Part shown: piece by piece, positions 63,145 through 64,000 of the stretch
Position numbering within the stretch: the first letter of the stretch is position 1
Layout of the letters: each line of letters opens with the position of its first letter
Source of the DNA: CAMDTE01 sp034679985
GTDB taxonomy: Bacteria; Bacteroidota; Bacteroidia; Flavobacteriales; Schleiferiaceae
Assembly: GCA_034679985.1 (NCBI GenBank)
Contig: JAXITR010000006.1
Coordinates: 4,764-68,763, forward strand
Length of the DNA: 64,000 nt
Direction of reading: 5' to 3'
Notes under the pieces: generated by a model
Told to the model about the DNA's origin: nothing
The model's database searches: none
What the model saw: the letters and a program-made list of their open reading frames with translations, nothing else
Made by a program: the position numbers and the translations under genes

Positions 63145-63197
63145 ACGCGGAACGTCCCCAACGCATTCCCCGGAGCACTAAATTCAGAACGAAAACC

Positions 63198-64000
63198 ATG
63201 GAAATCAAGCGCATCGACTCCTCCGCCAATCCCCTGATTAAGGAGTGGGTTCGGTGGCAATTCAAAGCCAACGACCGGCGCAAGGCCGGTGTGGTGGTGG
63301 TGGAAGGTCTTCGCGAAGTGGAACGTGCGCTGCGCAGCGGCTGGATTCCGCGACACGTGGCGGTTCATGCCGGCTCCACGCCAAGCTCTCAAACCCTGCA
63401 GCAGCAGTGGGGGATTTCCGAACGCGTTTTGGTGGAATTGGGCGGCCCCGCGTGGGAAAAATTGGCGATTCGGGACGGTGTAGACAATGTTTTGGCCGTT
63501 TTTGAGGCCCCACAAGCAACTTTAGCACAACTGCCTTCTCCCCAACGCGGATTGGTGTTGGTTGCTGTAGAGACGGAGAAACCGGGCAATTTGGGTGCGT
63601 TGCTCCGCACTGCAGACGCCGTTGGCGTGGATGCCGTTTTGGTGGTGGACCCCGTTTGCGACCCCTGGAATCCGCAAGTTGCCCGCAACAGTTTGGGTGG
63701 ATTGTTTCATGTTCCGCTCGCCGTTTGCAGTGCCTCAGAAGCCCGATCTTGGCTTCAAGAGCAAGGGATTACTCCGGTTTTGGGTCATCTGGAAGCAACC
63801 CAAGAGCACACGCAGGCTTCCTTGAGCGGGCCGGTGGCGGTGGTGGTGGGGCCGGAAGATCGAGGGTTGGCGCCCGATTGGAACCAGAAAGACTCTTTGC
63901 GGGTTAAAATTCCCATGCGTGGCCTGGTAGACTCCCTAAACGTCAGCGTCAGTGCAGCCGTCTTGCTGTACGAGGTGGATCGCCAGCAGCGGGCCAAAAA
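63198..64000 (+). CDS. TrmH/SpoU-family RNA 2'-O-methyltransferase, 3' end cut
   Basis: 267 residues are visible and the frame runs off the window. The N-terminal substrate-binding part (MEIKRIDSSANPLIKEWVRW) is followed by the knotted SPOUT domain: KPGNLGALLRTADAVGVDAV, VVVGPEDRGL and IPMRGLVDSLNVSVSAAVLL, the three SpoU motifs. It methylates ribose 2'-OH in rRNA or tRNA. The target base is not identifiable here. Start ATG 63198, 53 bases after the SUI1 gene. Confidence 0.9.
   Translation, partial: MEIKRIDSSANPLIKEWVRWQFKANDRRKAGVVVVEGLREVERALRSGWIPRHVAVHAGSTPSSQTLQQQWGISERVLVELGGPAWEKLAIRDGVDNVLAVFEAPQATLAQLPSPQRGLVLVAVETEKPGNLGALLRTADAVGVDAVLVVDPVCDPWNPQVARNSLGGLFHVPLAVCSASEARSWLQEQGITPVLGHLEATQEHTQASLSGPVAVVVGPEDRGLAPDWNQKDSLRVKIPMRGLVDSLNVSVSAAVLLYEVDRQQRAK

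Overview
The window looks like chromosomal core DNA of a Bacteroidota member, most likely Flavobacteriales. Evidence: a fused SecDF, a type III glutamine synthetase, a PorE-like OmpA protein of the type IX secretion system (T9SS), a DUF6095-like membrane protein, BshA (bacillithiol), a GH3/beta-lactamase fusion, and Bacteroidota-type -7 boxes (TAnnTTTG) upstream of many genes. Almost no gene has a Shine-Dalgarno sequence; rpsU is the clear exception. Genus cannot be read from the sequence. Base composition looks even throughout, and I see no insertion sequence, prophage, CRISPR array or integron.

Layout. 1-9.6 kb: the N-terminal part of a secreted FG-GAP/VCBS protein, secDF, a TatA-family gene, glutamine synthetase III, and the PorE-like OmpA/LysM protein. 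9.6-13.7 kb: purM-prfA-pyrF-RmlD-like reductase, tightly packed, with pyrF broken by a one-base frameshift. 13.8-16.1 kb: an NSS sodium symporter, its tiny MetS-like subunit, and a helix-hairpin-helix membrane protein. 16.1-31.1 kb: the translation/transcription block rpsU-xer-hpf-four tRNAs-tuf-tRNA-Trp-secE-nusG-rplKAJL-rpoBC-DUF3467. 31.2-37.5 kb, minus strand: a DUF6095-like protein, a class III aminotransferase, an ECF sigma/membrane protein/Spy-like operon, and a split transketolase with a vWA protein gene between its halves. 37.6-45.0 kb: ychF, parE-parC, and an LVIVD-type secreted protein with a T9SS-like tail. 45.1-51.4 kb, minus: mtaB-IMPase-rfbC-uvrA-LOG, mostly joined by ATGA overlaps. 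51.4-53.1 kb: an orphan substrate-binding protein. 53.2-57.9 kb, minus: an 87-aa protein, mutL, two rhomboids and an EEP phosphoesterase. 58.0-64 kb: GH3/beta-lactamase, MORN protein, bshA, SUI1 factor, and a TrmH-family methyltransferase cut by the window end.

Genes here serve central information processing (RNA polymerase, ribosomal proteins, EF-Tu, topoisomerase IV, UvrA, MutL, RF1), protein export (SecDF, SecE, TatA, T9SS) and basic metabolism. There is no gene-free stretch over 300 bases; the longest spacers are filled by tRNAs.

I found no clearly new multi-gene system. The most interesting signals are: (i) about eight genes whose -7 box ends only 3-5 nt before the start codon, predicting leaderless mRNAs, set against a consensus Shine-Dalgarno on rpsU; (ii) a MutL that has lost its DQHAxxE endonuclease motif; (iii) a perfect inverted repeat made of two face-to-face -7 boxes between mtaB and the substrate-binding protein gene; (iv) the pyrF frameshift; (v) the interrupted transketolase gene pair.
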